Shown here: piece by piece, positions 7,918 through 16,211 of the stretch | How positions within the stretch are numbered: the first letter of the stretch is position 1 | How the letters are laid out: every line of letters starts with the position of its first letter | Assembly (NCBI RefSeq): GCF_900169565.1 | Contig: NZ_LT828648.1 | Location: 2,950,501 to 3,014,500 of the forward strand | Length of the DNA: 64,000 nt | DNA from: Nitrospira japonica | Lineage (GTDB): Bacteria; Nitrospirota; Nitrospiria; Nitrospirales; Nitrospiraceae | Reading direction: 5' to 3' | Notes under the pieces: model-generated | Database searches by the model: none | What the model was told of the DNA's origin: nothing | Seen by the model: only the letters and a program-made list of their open reading frames with translations | Translations under genes and position numbers: made by a program

Positions 7918-8990
7918 TTAGGTGAGGAGATCTGTGCCGGTCGGCTTCACCATCGCGATAGCCGTTCGGATCGTACGGTCTAGCTCTTCACCGGACGTAC
8001 GCCCTTTCACAAGGTAGGCTCGGGCGCCGTTGTTGAGCGCCAATTGGCGCATTGGGGCAAAGACCGTTTTGGCCAGCACGACCACGGGTCGCCGTGGATG
8101 TTGAGCCTGCGGGACCAAATTCCACAGGACCTCAAAGCCCGACATGTCCGAGAGGTTCAGTTCCATCACCACGCAATCGACGCGCTGCGAACGACATAGA
8201 TCTAGTCCGGCCTTACCCGTTTCGGCTTCGAGGACAATGCAGCCTGGTGAGCGCGTCTTCAGACATTGCGCCCAGTACTCCCGATCCTCTTTCTGTGAAT
8301 CGATGAGTAGCACGGTCGTAGGAGCAGGGCCAGATACAGGGCCTAGGCGGTTCAACGCCCGTTGCCGGACGTGGTGTTCCACTTGAGTCGCAAAATCGGA
8401 GAAGCAGACGAGGCTCTCATCAAGCTGCAGAATGGTGCCTTTGACCGAGGCAATCGTCTCCTCGACCAGCGCGAGGGCTTTCGTAAAGGACTCTTCGAAC
8501 TGCTCGCGCTCGCGAGGGTACTTGTCCATATGGTCCTGGTATGTGGCCAGCGCCAAGTCTTTGCGCGCGATGAGCGTCCTCAACGTACTGTGCCACAAGG
8601 CCAGTCGGACGGTGCGCACCGTCTGCTCGCGGTCTACGGGAAGGGTGATGAGATCGAAGGCGCCCCGGAGTAAGGTCCGTCGCGCAAATTCTCGCTCATC
8701 GCCGGTCGCGGTGACCACAACGGGCACGCATGTCTCCACGCCTGGGCGCGCTTCAATAACAGCGCATCGTCGCTCTCCGCCATCGCTGCCGCACTGATGA
8801 TGAGTTGACAAGGCGTCGCCTCTAACTTCCGAACGGCGCCGAATGCGGTGGTACACACATCGTAGTCAACGTCCAACCGCCGGTCCCCAATAGTGCTCAT
8901 GAGCGGTTCGGCGCGCGAGAAGTTATTTTCGACGATCAGGAGGCGAGGAACCCGAGGAGAGGGCGTGAGTGACGCAGGGTCCGGACCCAT
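7918..8990 (-). pseudogene. Frameshifted two-receiver response regulator
   Basis: Two frames join into one protein of about 357 aa. Frame one (ATG 8990) has a degenerate N-terminal receiver (RLLIVENN; the phospho-Asp strand reads QLIISAAA). It must switch near 8730 to the second frame, which continues with CVPVVVTATG, a helical linker and a C-terminal receiver. That receiver has the acidic pocket (LLIDSQKED) and conserved Lys (YLVKG), but the phosphoacceptor position is Glu (VVMELNLSDMSGFEV) in place of Asp. There is no output domain. Either this is a real inactivating frameshift or a single-base sequence error. No histidine kinase is adjacent. Confidence 0.72.
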
Positions 8991-9257
8991 ATGGCCCTAC
9001 TCGCTTTCTCAGATATCGGCGGTGGGCCGCCCGCAAGAGGCCGCCACAATCTATTGATGAATGAACGATTTCGGGGAGCGGATTGTAAAGCTGCTGAACG
9101 GCCCTAGTCAAATTTGCTGGACATCCGCTACGTCATGCAGATGACAAAGAGGACAGTTGTTGAAGAAAGAAGAGAAACCTTTACGAAGCCTCGCATGAAA
9201 GCGAATACGATGGATCATTCAAGCGCTTCCGTCATGCATCACAAGACATGCCCTCGC

Positions 9258-9938
9258 TCACCGAGTTCTGGGTAGGACTACCATCGTTTCCGATGGAATG
9301 ACGATCATATCGCCAGGCATCAATTCAATGTTCTGTCCCGAGCCGTCTCGAACCACGATATCGTCATAGCTGGCTTTGAGTTTCGCCTGTCCTTGACCGT
9401 CCTTCGTAAAGCGGAAAATGACGATGGAATTTTTGGCGGCCACGCCGGTAAACCCGCCTGCGACCGTAATTCCTTGCAACAGAGTGGTTTTGCTTTTCAG
9501 TGGATACTTGCCTGGTCTATTCACTTCTCCAAGGACATAGATTTGATAGCTCTGAACGTCTTTTACTGTCATCGATATCGTGGGATGTTCCATGTACTTT
9601 TTAAGACCGGCGGATATTTCATCTGTCAATTGGACAGGCGTCTTCCCCACCGCAGAGAGATCGCCAAGTAGCGGAAGGGAGATTCTTCCGTCGGGTCTGA
9701 CCTGGACCTCTTTGGAAAGTTCGGGATTCTTCCAAACAGTGATTTCTAGGATGTCTTCAGGACCGACGATGTATTCCGGCGTCACCACCAGTAATGACTT
9801 CTCGTTTGCGCCGGGACCTCCTGTTGCCATTGGTGCTAACTGTTTCTCTAAAATATTTTGCTCAGCAGTCGATGGTGCGGGATTGATAAAAATGAGGATC
9901 GAGAAGCCTAGGATGATATGGGAAGAATAGATTCGCAT
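9258..9938 (-). CDS. Polysaccharide export protein (Wza/BexD-like, periplasmic)
   Basis: 226 aa from ATG 9938, chosen for the GGAAAGGAG upstream; the longer frame to 10193 lacks support. After a signal peptide (HIILGFSILIFINPAPSTA) comes a Poly_export domain (YIVGPEDILEITVWKNPEL, then RISLPLLGDL), followed by an SLBB-type domain (IYVLGEVNRPGKYPL). Proteins of this family form the outer-membrane or periplasmic conduit for capsule or exopolysaccharide. It has no lipobox Cys and is shorter than full Wza. No polymerase, tyrosine kinase or glycosyltransferase genes are adjacent, so it is an orphan here. Confidence 0.88.
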   Translation of the reverse strand: MRIYSSHIILGFSILIFINPAPSTAEQNILEKQLAPMATGGPGANEKSLLVVTPEYIVGPEDILEITVWKNPELSKEVQVRPDGRISLPLLGDLSAVGKTPVQLTDEISAGLKKYMEHPTISMTVKDVQSYQIYVLGEVNRPGKYPLKSKTTLLQGITVAGGFTGVAAKNSIVIFRFTKDGQGQAKLKASYDDIVVRDGSGQNIELMPGDMIVIPSETMVVLPRTR

Positions 9939-10191
9939 AGCGGTACTCCTTTCCACCATTGCCCATAGTACACGTTCAGTTCGAAAAAGTAGACGATACA
10001 TTGGGCAGGCCCATAAGGTCGGCTGAGGACAACGAAAGAGACCTTGTTGATCCGGGTATCGGGAGCTTGTCGTTCCAGCAACGGGAGGAGGGTAAGGGTT
10101 TGTGCGAACTAGGGCGGACAATGGAAGATCAATATGGCATTGGTGTAGGATGATCCTGTGGCTTGCGGCTGCCCATGAGGAAGGGAGTGCC

Positions 10192-10542
10192 ATGAAGCGC
10201 GTTCTGCTGGTGCTGTCAATGGTGGCGGCTGCGTCCCTAGCGCAAGCTCAATTGGATGGCGGAGTGCTCATCTCCCCAGGACTGTCGACGGTGTTTGTAT
10301 CTCCCGCATTCAATGGCAGCGCGAATGTGTTGAGGCCAAACCAATCCTCTTTATTCTTCAACCCTCCCTCCAGTGGCAGTACGATCACCAGAGGAAGCGA
10401 TCAGCCGTCGTACTACATCCCATTGTCTCCGCCTCCCATTTCGGGTTTCAGAACTACACCATATGGGATTGTGATGCCGGGCCATCCGAGCGTCCTGGAT
10501 AGGCCTTTGGCTCCATTTGGAATTACCCTTCCACCTCCCTGA
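10192..10542 (+). CDS. Exported Pro/Ser-rich hypothetical protein
   Basis: 116 aa from ATG 10192, preceded by AAGGGAG. It has a clear signal peptide (LLVLSMVAAASLAQA, cleavage after AQA). The mature part is low-complexity, rich in Ser, Pro, Gly and Phe, and ends in PPP, with no cysteine or membrane segment. I recognise no family. It diverges from the polysaccharide export gene and converges on the lipoprotein gene at 10580. Confidence 0.6.
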   Translation: MKRVLLVLSMVAAASLAQAQLDGGVLISPGLSTVFVSPAFNGSANVLRPNQSSLFFNPPSSGSTITRGSDQPSYYIPLSPPPISGFRTTPYGIVMPGHPSVLDRPLAPFGITLPPP

Positions 10543-10579
10543 CGTGATCTGCCGATATTCTAGCTACGGCATGCTTCAA

Positions 10580-11248
10580 TCATCTATCGCGCCTGGGGAC
10601 AGATAAACGAGACTCGGGTGAACTGTCAGTTTGCTTCTTGCATCCGACCGGTGGTTGTTCCCACGTTGACCCCTTCTCTGCTGAACACAGTGCTACCTGA
10701 ATGGCCCAGTACGTTCCATTCACGACGGCTTGTTCTGGTTCGGGGACGGCCACTGGATACTTGGCTTGTCCAGCCCACATGATTTGCGAGGTTTCGACAG
10801 AGATTTCACGGACTAAAACCGTCACGTCATAGCCGCTGTTGACATAGGCGGAACGGGGTACAGCGATCGTCGCGTCGCCGAACACAACATAGCCAGCTCC
10901 CGCCATCCGGCCAAGCTTGACCATATCCTCCAGATCATCGGTATTGTGATGGAGAATGATTTGTTGCTCGTCGAAGAGTCGTTGTGCCTTGCGATGTTCG
11001 ATAACGCGCAGCGTATTTTCCAGATAAAACGAGGTGAGATAGTCTGTCATCTGTTCATTGTTCGTCCAAATGATGCGGGAGGCGGTTCGATAATCGGATG
11101 GTAATTGCGAAATATGGGATCCATTCGCGATCGGATGGAAAGAATGGCTACAACCAAAAACACCAAGAAATGACAATAGCAACAAACACAATGTAGTCGT
11201 CAACGATGAGGAGGATATAACGGGCACTGGATTTCTGTGGAAACCCAT
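10580..11248 (-). CDS. Lipoprotein, CsgG/LpoB-like fold suspected
   Basis: About 222 aa from ATG 11248 (a TTG at 11290 is also possible). A lipobox ending LGVFGC marks it as a lipoprotein. The mature domain has the pattern of CsgG/LpoB-type periplasmic domains: an Asn/Gln-rich helix, then LGRMAGAGYVVFGDATI and a paired beta strand (DVTVLVREISVETSQIMWAG). That assignment is by pattern only. It lies downstream of the split helicase genes on the same strand, about 100 bp away, without evident functional link. Confidence 0.6.
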   Translation of the reverse strand: MGFHRNPVPVISSSSLTTTLCLLLLSFLGVFGCSHSFHPIANGSHISQLPSDYRTASRIIWTNNEQMTDYLTSFYLENTLRVIEHRKAQRLFDEQQIILHHNTDDLEDMVKLGRMAGAGYVVFGDATIAVPRSAYVNSGYDVTVLVREISVETSQIMWAGQAKYPVAVPEPEQAVVNGTYWAIQVALCSAEKGSTWEQPPVGCKKQTDSSPESRLSVPRRDR

Positions 11249-11389
11249 TTCTATGGATGGCGCAATACAAATAGGGGCATTGCAAGCCAATCTGTCAGCT
11301 GGCTAGGCCTGGTTTTCAGATTCACGGAATGAACGGGGGAACAGCGACGGATTCTATGACGCGATTGAACTATCTGCAACAGCTGTCCC

Positions 11390-12460
11390 TTAGCGGCGAC
11401 GGCCGGATGGCATGGTCTCTTCTTCGTATCTGGCGAAGAGACGTTTGGCTTCTGGATGCCAGTGGCCGGCGTGGCCGTGGGGAATGCCGATGGTGCGGAA
11501 CAACGGCGTGAGTTTGCCGTCGGGATGGAGATAGCCAGCTCGAAGAGGCACGGTTCGCTTGCTGTGCCTGATCAAGTGGCAAGGAACCGGGCGGATGGAG
11601 GTCAGCCAGTCGGCAATGTCTTGCGGATTGCCGATCGAGGCGGAGAGAAGCAGGAGGCGAGCCTGTGACGGGCAGAAAATGATCGTTTCCTCCCACACGA
11701 CCCCTCGCTCCGGATCGGCGATATATTGAGATTCGTCCATGATCACGAGCCCGAGCGTGTCGAGCCGCAGGTCGATCTCGCCTCCCGCCGCATCGTACAG
11801 GAGATTACGCAGGATTTCGGTCGTCATGATGAGCAGAGGCGCCTGGCCGTTGTCGCGCCGATCGCCGGTGAGAATGCCGACCCGGTCGGCTCCGAAGATT
11901 CGCGAGAATTCCGTGAACTTGGTATTAGACAGGGCCTTGAGCGGCGACGTGTAGATGACGGTGCGATTCTCTTCGATGGCGCGCCTGGCTGCTTCCACCG
12001 CCACGTAGGTCTTGCCGCTTCCGGTCGGCACGCTCACGATCACGTCCGTCTGCTGTAACCGCTCCACGGCTTCCACCTGCCAGGCATCCGGCACAAACGG
12101 TTGCGGCGGCGGCACGCCGATTCCCGACAACCATTCGGGAAGCGAGACGGATGGCTCGTGCGATTCCGGCTCGTGATGGTGAGACTTTTGACGCGGCGCA
12201 TGCTGTGTCTTGGCGTGCGATGAAGCGCGCGGTGCGGGCGCAGCCTGAGGCGGGGTGGCTGGTCTCTCGGGCCGCTCTCCGATCAGCGCCATGACGTCCG
12301 ACTCAAAGCCGGCGCGGTTCTCCGCCGAATGGCGGATCAGCAGATCGATGAGCCGCCGTTTCCCGACACGGAAGTGCCGGTGAATCCGGCCCCGGGCCAG
12401 ACGGTGCAACAGGGCCATCGGTTGCTGCGCGAGCAGTTTCTCCAACTCGTCGGTCGTCAT
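11390..12460 (-). CDS. Ski2-like DExH helicase, RecA1 (N-terminal) half as a separate gene
   Basis: 356 aa from ATG 12460 (frame open to 12556, overlapping the previous gene). After a helical N-terminus and a His/Pro-rich linker come the RecA1 motifs: VPTGSGKT (Walker A), PLKALSNTK (Ia), LVIMDESQY (II) and LSASIGNP (III). It stops just where the RecA2 domain would begin. That domain is encoded by the gene immediately upstream in transcription order (12516-14375). The two proteins would have to associate to form one ATPase site. Ski2-like helicases are normally single chains with RecA1 first, so this is a split with permuted gene order. Confidence 0.85.
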   Translation of the reverse strand: MTTDELEKLLAQQPMALLHRLARGRIHRHFRVGKRRLIDLLIRHSAENRAGFESDVMALIGERPERPATPPQAAPAPRASSHAKTQHAPRQKSHHHEPESHEPSVSLPEWLSGIGVPPPQPFVPDAWQVEAVERLQQTDVIVSVPTGSGKTYVAVEAARRAIEENRTVIYTSPLKALSNTKFTEFSRIFGADRVGILTGDRRDNGQAPLLIMTTEILRNLLYDAAGGEIDLRLDTLGLVIMDESQYIADPERGVVWEETIIFCPSQARLLLLSASIGNPQDIADWLTSIRPVPCHLIRHSKRTVPLRAGYLHPDGKLTPLFRTIGIPHGHAGHWHPEAKRLFARYEEETMPSGRRR

Positions 12461-12515
12461 CTGGTCGTCTCTGGTTTCTCTCGTCCGTACATCATTCTCA
12501 AGTCGTGCGTTGGCG

Positions 12516-14375
12516 TCACGGGAGTTCTTCCAACACGCCGCGGCGGAGCACCGCAATGGCTTTTGACGCGCATTCGGCCAACTCCGGATGCGTGCCTTTG
12601 AGGCCGTGCAACTGCGACAGGAATTCCAACGTTCTGGCCAGCAGCCGATAGATGTCTCCCTCGGCCATCGTAGTCATCTTGCAGAGGCCGATCCAGGTGA
12701 GGGTGGGATCGCCGATCCACCGTTCCGTCACGGCTGCGATATCCGCACGCAGGAGCGGCGGCTCCTCATAGGGCGCAAGCGACTCGGCGAGTTTTCGGAC
12801 TTGCCCTAGGAGCGAGCCCAATCCGGTGCTGATCCTCGGGAACATGCCCGGCCGGTCGTCGTCGTGGGCGATGCTGGACATGACCGCCGCAAGGAGCGAC
12901 GGTTCTCCGCCGATGAAGGCCTCCGCGCGAATGAGTTCCGTAATGAGGAGCGAATGGTCGATGCGGATGAGGCGCGCCCACTCGCCGGCTTCTGTCAATT
13001 GCGCCGTCGCCGTGAGATAGCCGAACTTCTGCAGCGCTTCGATCCGTTCTTGAAACCTGTGCCAGAGGCTCGTGCGCAAGGCTTGAATCGACTTCATGTG
13101 CCGCTGTTGTTCCTGCCGGAGCTTGGAGGCGTTGGCATAGTCCTTCTGGCAGGCCGAGCGCGACGGGCAGGTGGGACAGGAAAAGTCCCCGAGTGTTTGC
13201 ACGATCGCGTCGGGGATCGGCTCATCGTCTTTCGACACGAGAATCGGCAGAATCGGCAGCCTGCCGGGGAGTTCTTTCAAGGTTTCGAGCAGTGAGTCGA
13301 AACTCTCCGGCGTGCACCAGGGATAGGACGGGGCCTCATGACATTCCAGTATACGGTCGAAGACGTCGGTCACGACGGCGGCGGGACATTCCGTGATCGC
13401 GCCGTCCGGGCGGAGCACCGTAACCATGGCGCTCTTCTGGCCCTTGCTTCGATATTGCCGCAAGACGACTCCGCGAGTCTTGGACAACCCCACCACGCGT
13501 CCGGTGCTGAGGAAGTGGAAGCGCGCCGTGACCTCGGGCGGCTCGTGGCGTTGAACAGCCGGGCGGTGATGCCGCTGGCGGCGCACCTGATCGAACATGT
13601 GCCATTGGGATATCCAGTCGGTGCACACGCGGGGGCCGTACGGTTCCATCTGGCGGTGCACGTCGTCGAGTTTCTGCTCGATGACTTCGGCCCGCTGGTT
13701 CAGCTGAAACTGCGCGAAGCTCTTGGCCAGGATGGACTGCATCTGATCAAGCGGATGGGCCTTGAGCAGATTGAGGACCATCGGATAGGTGATGACAAAT
13801 TGGCTGTTGATCGCTTCCGGATGGCCGGTCAAGCCTTTCGTGAGCACGCTCAAGTCGATGTAGGGCGAGGGCGTCACGATGGCGAATCCGACGAGATCCT
13901 TGCCGCGACGGCCGGCCCGGCCGGCGATCTGCTGAACCTCTCCGATCGTCAGGTCGGTGAAGTCGCGCGCCTTGCGGATGCTCGACTGGGTGATGATCAC
14001 CGTACGCGCGGGAAAGTCCACGCCGGCCGCCAGGGTGGTCGTGGCGAACACGGCGTCGAGACAGCCGTGCCGCATGAGCTCTTCGACGGCGATCTTCCAC
14101 GACGGAAGGTGACCCGCATGGTGGGCCGCCACGCCGATGCGCTGGACCGTGGGAATCAGCGGGTGTTCCGCGATACTGGGATACTGGGCGATGACCTGTT
14201 CCAAGACTTTCGCGATGGCTTCCTGTCGGGCGGGAGGCAAGAGCGCCTCGCTATGGTCGAAGGCCTGCATCGCTTCGTCGCACGCGCGACGGGACGTCAA
14301 AAACACGATGGCGGGCGTGAGGTGTTTCTGTCGGAGGGCCGAGATTAGGTCAACCGGATGAATCGACGGAGGCAT
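12516..14375 (-). CDS. Ski2-like DExH helicase, RecA2 and C-terminal half as a separate gene
   Basis: 619 aa from ATG 14375 with AAGGGA upstream. It begins at a domain boundary (PVDLISALRQKHLTPAIVFL) and has the RecA2 motifs SRRACDEAM, TTTLAAGVDFPAR (V) and QQIAGRAGRRG (VI). A long helical part and a C-terminal domain of the Mtr4/SkiV2 (DSHCT) kind follow. A four-Cys cluster (CPTCPSRSAC plus neighbours, about residue 400) may bind metal. No Walker A is present; that lies in the downstream gene. It overlaps the end of glgC by 26 bp, so translation is likely coupled. Confidence 0.87.
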   Translation of the reverse strand: MPPSIHPVDLISALRQKHLTPAIVFLTSRRACDEAMQAFDHSEALLPPARQEAIAKVLEQVIAQYPSIAEHPLIPTVQRIGVAAHHAGHLPSWKIAVEELMRHGCLDAVFATTTLAAGVDFPARTVIITQSSIRKARDFTDLTIGEVQQIAGRAGRRGKDLVGFAIVTPSPYIDLSVLTKGLTGHPEAINSQFVITYPMVLNLLKAHPLDQMQSILAKSFAQFQLNQRAEVIEQKLDDVHRQMEPYGPRVCTDWISQWHMFDQVRRQRHHRPAVQRHEPPEVTARFHFLSTGRVVGLSKTRGVVLRQYRSKGQKSAMVTVLRPDGAITECPAAVVTDVFDRILECHEAPSYPWCTPESFDSLLETLKELPGRLPILPILVSKDDEPIPDAIVQTLGDFSCPTCPSRSACQKDYANASKLRQEQQRHMKSIQALRTSLWHRFQERIEALQKFGYLTATAQLTEAGEWARLIRIDHSLLITELIRAEAFIGGEPSLLAAVMSSIAHDDDRPGMFPRISTGLGSLLGQVRKLAESLAPYEEPPLLRADIAAVTERWIGDPTLTWIGLCKMTTMAEGDIYRLLARTLEFLSQLHGLKGTHPELAECASKAIAVLRRGVLEELP

Positions 14376-15588
14376 GCAGCTTCATTCCCTTGGAGATGAC
14401 GACAAGCCCGGATTCGGTGACGGTGAACCGTTGGGCGTCCGCTTCGCGGTCGTAGCCGATCTCCGTCTTAGCCGGAATGACGACGTCCTTGTCGACGATG
14501 GCGCGGCGGATCCGGCTGTGCTCTCCGATGACGACGTTTTCCATGATCACGGAGTCGCGAACGTCGGAATGGTCTTGGACGCGGACGTTCGGAGACAGGA
14601 CGCTGTTCTGGACGCGCCCGCCGGAGATAATGCAGCCGCCGCACACGACGGAGTCCAGCGCGACCCCCATGCGGCCGCCCTGGTAATCCTGCGCGAAGAC
14701 GAACTTGGCCGGAGGAAACTGGCCCTGGTAAGTTCGAATCGGCCACTGCTGGTCGTACAGGTTGAAAAGCGGATCCACCGCGACCAGGTCGAGGTTGGCT
14801 TCCCAATAGGCGTCGAGGGTTCCGATGTCGCGCCAGTACTTGACGGCCTTCCGATTGGCATCCTGAAACTTGAAGGCGTAAACCTTGCGGTTGGCGATCA
14901 TCCGGGGAATGATGTTCTTTCCGAAATCGTGCGCCGTGCCTTCCTTGGCGTCGGCGATCAGTTCTTCGCGCAGGCTCTTGGAGCGGAACAGATAGATGCC
15001 CATCGAGCCGAAGACCGTATCGGGATCGTTCGGAAGGGGAGTGGGGTTGGAAGGCTTTTCATCGAAACGCGTGACGCGGTAATCCTCGTCCACCGTCATA
15101 ACGCCGAATCGGTTGGCCTCCTGGATGGGGATGTCGATGGCCCCGACCACGACGTCGGCGTTCTTGGCGACGAGCCAGTGAAACATCTCCATGTAATTCA
15201 TCTTATAGATGTGGTCGCCCGCCAGGATGAGGATATATTCGGCCTGCTCCCCCTCCCACAGAAAGAGATTCTGGTAGACCGCATCCGCGGTGCCCCGGTA
15301 CCACTCCTCGCTGATGCGCTGCTGCGGCGGAATCGACGCGATGTACTCGCCGAGTTCGGCGTTCAGAACGTTCCATCCGATGCGGATGTGGCGGTCGAGC
15401 GAATGGGACTTGTATTGAATCAGGACGGCGACGCGGCGCAAGCCCGAGTTCAAACAATTGCTCAGCGTGAAGTCGATGATCCGATATTTGCCGCCGAACG
15501 GAACGGCGGGCTTGGCCCGGTGTTCCGTCAAGGGCTTCAACCGTTCGCCCTTTCCGCCGGCGAGCACCATCGTAAAAATACTGTTCAT
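14350..15588 (-). CDS. glgC: Glucose-1-phosphate adenylyltransferase
   Basis: 412 aa. It makes ADP-glucose from ATP and glucose-1-phosphate, the committed step of bacterial glycogen synthesis, in the cytosol. The nucleotidyltransferase signature LAGGKGERL is at residues 9-17, followed by KPAVPFGGKYRIIDF, AGDHIYKMNY and YWRDIGT. The C-terminal third is a left-handed beta-helix (SGGRVQNSVLSPNVRV). ATG 15588 fits the family's N-terminus. A TACAAT (minus strand, 15595-15600) lies only 6 bases upstream, so the mRNA may be leaderless. No other glycogen genes are adjacent. It leads an overlapping run with the two helicase halves. Confidence 0.95.
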   Translation of the reverse strand: MNSIFTMVLAGGKGERLKPLTEHRAKPAVPFGGKYRIIDFTLSNCLNSGLRRVAVLIQYKSHSLDRHIRIGWNVLNAELGEYIASIPPQQRISEEWYRGTADAVYQNLFLWEGEQAEYILILAGDHIYKMNYMEMFHWLVAKNADVVVGAIDIPIQEANRFGVMTVDEDYRVTRFDEKPSNPTPLPNDPDTVFGSMGIYLFRSKSLREELIADAKEGTAHDFGKNIIPRMIANRKVYAFKFQDANRKAVKYWRDIGTLDAYWEANLDLVAVDPLFNLYDQQWPIRTYQGQFPPAKFVFAQDYQGGRMGVALDSVVCGGCIISGGRVQNSVLSPNVRVQDHSDVRDSVIMENVVIGEHSRIRRAIVDKDVVIPAKTEIGYDREADAQRFTVTESGLVVISKGMKLHASVDSSG

Positions 15589-15633
15589 GGGCCGATTGTA
15601 GCAGGACGCTCGACCAAGATGAAACCGAATTCG

Positions 15634-15662
15634 TTGACATCCGGTCACGAGCGGTTGATACT
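15634..15662 (+). promoter_or_regulatory. Putative sigma-70 promoter
   Basis: TTGACA (15634-15639), a 17-bp spacer and GATACT (15657-15662) lie upstream of the small gene at 15712. The -35 is perfect and the -10 matches four of six positions. Confidence 0.5.
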
Positions 15663-15663
15663 A

Positions 15664-15692
15664 CCGCTCAGAAATACGTGTTATCTGAGCGG
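15664..15692 (+). promoter_or_regulatory. Perfect 9-bp inverted repeat in the leader
   Basis: CCGCTCAGA (15664-15672) and TCTGAGCGG (15684-15692) are exact inverted repeats around an 11-nt loop. They sit just after the predicted -10 and before the ribosome site (AAGGAG, about 15700). It may be an operator or an mRNA hairpin; no T-run follows, so it is not a classical terminator. It could also serve the divergent glgC. Confidence 0.5.
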
Positions 15693-15711
15693 ACCGGGCA
15701 AAGGAGCAGAC

Positions 15712-16005
15712 ATGAAGCAGGATGTCGTGGTTTCGTCCCTTTCCAAGCGGGCCGCCGCGTCTGGGAAACAGTCCGGCGAGACCCCGTTGCAGAACGCTCT
15801 GTGGCGGCTCGAGCGACTGGAAGCGCAGATGCAGAAACTCTCGGAACTCGTCCGCGATCACGCGGAAGACGTCGATCGGCTCGTCCGAATCGTCGCGGAA
15901 GACCGCAATACCATTCGCCGTCAATTGTTGCGAAAGCATCATGAACGCGTCAGGGTCAGAAAGCACCTGCGCACGGCCAATGCCAAGGCCGTATTTGACG
16001 AGTGA
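15712..16005 (+). CDS. Small basic coiled-coil protein (97 aa)
   Basis: ATG 15712 follows AAGGAGCAGAC. The protein is predicted almost entirely helical: a heptad-like stretch (RLERLEAQMQKLSELVRDHAED, about 33-54) precedes a strongly basic tail (RRQLLRKHHERVRVRKHLR). No signal or membrane segment and no recognised family. The basic coiled coil suggests nucleic-acid or protein binding, but that is only inference. A much longer plus-strand frame that contains it (from 14374) is a shadow of glgC. Confidence 0.6.
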   Translation: MKQDVVVSSLSKRAAASGKQSGETPLQNALWRLERLEAQMQKLSELVRDHAEDVDRLVRIVAEDRNTIRRQLLRKHHERVRVRKHLRTANAKAVFDE

Positions 16006-16107
16006 CGGCCGCTTACATACCAGGATTTTCCCCTCTCCCGCGCACCTCTCTTCGATCACAGGACAAGCTGTCCTTCCGATTCTAACCATCTGTTTCCGTG
16101 GAGGTTC

Positions 16108-16136
16108 TTTGCATCGCGCTGCAGACACGGTATAAT
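16108..16136 (+). promoter_or_regulatory. Promoter of the efflux operon
   Basis: TTTGCA (16108-16113), a 17-bp spacer and a perfect TATAAT (16131-16136) lie about 75 bp upstream of the TolC-like gene. Confidence 0.6.
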
Positions 16137-16211
16137 GCCTTATTTTTTGAGGGATAAGCGGCAACAGGAGTGCTGTAGTTCGCATTGACGGGTTTTGCGA
16201 GGAGACGGTTC

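Noticed and set aside
13338-14348. 336-codon plus-strand frame
   Set aside because: Antisense of the RecA2 helicase gene, whose motifs are unambiguous.
14374-16005. 543-codon plus-strand frame
   Set aside because: Antisense shadow of glgC; only its last part (from 15712) is a real small gene with its own ribosome site.
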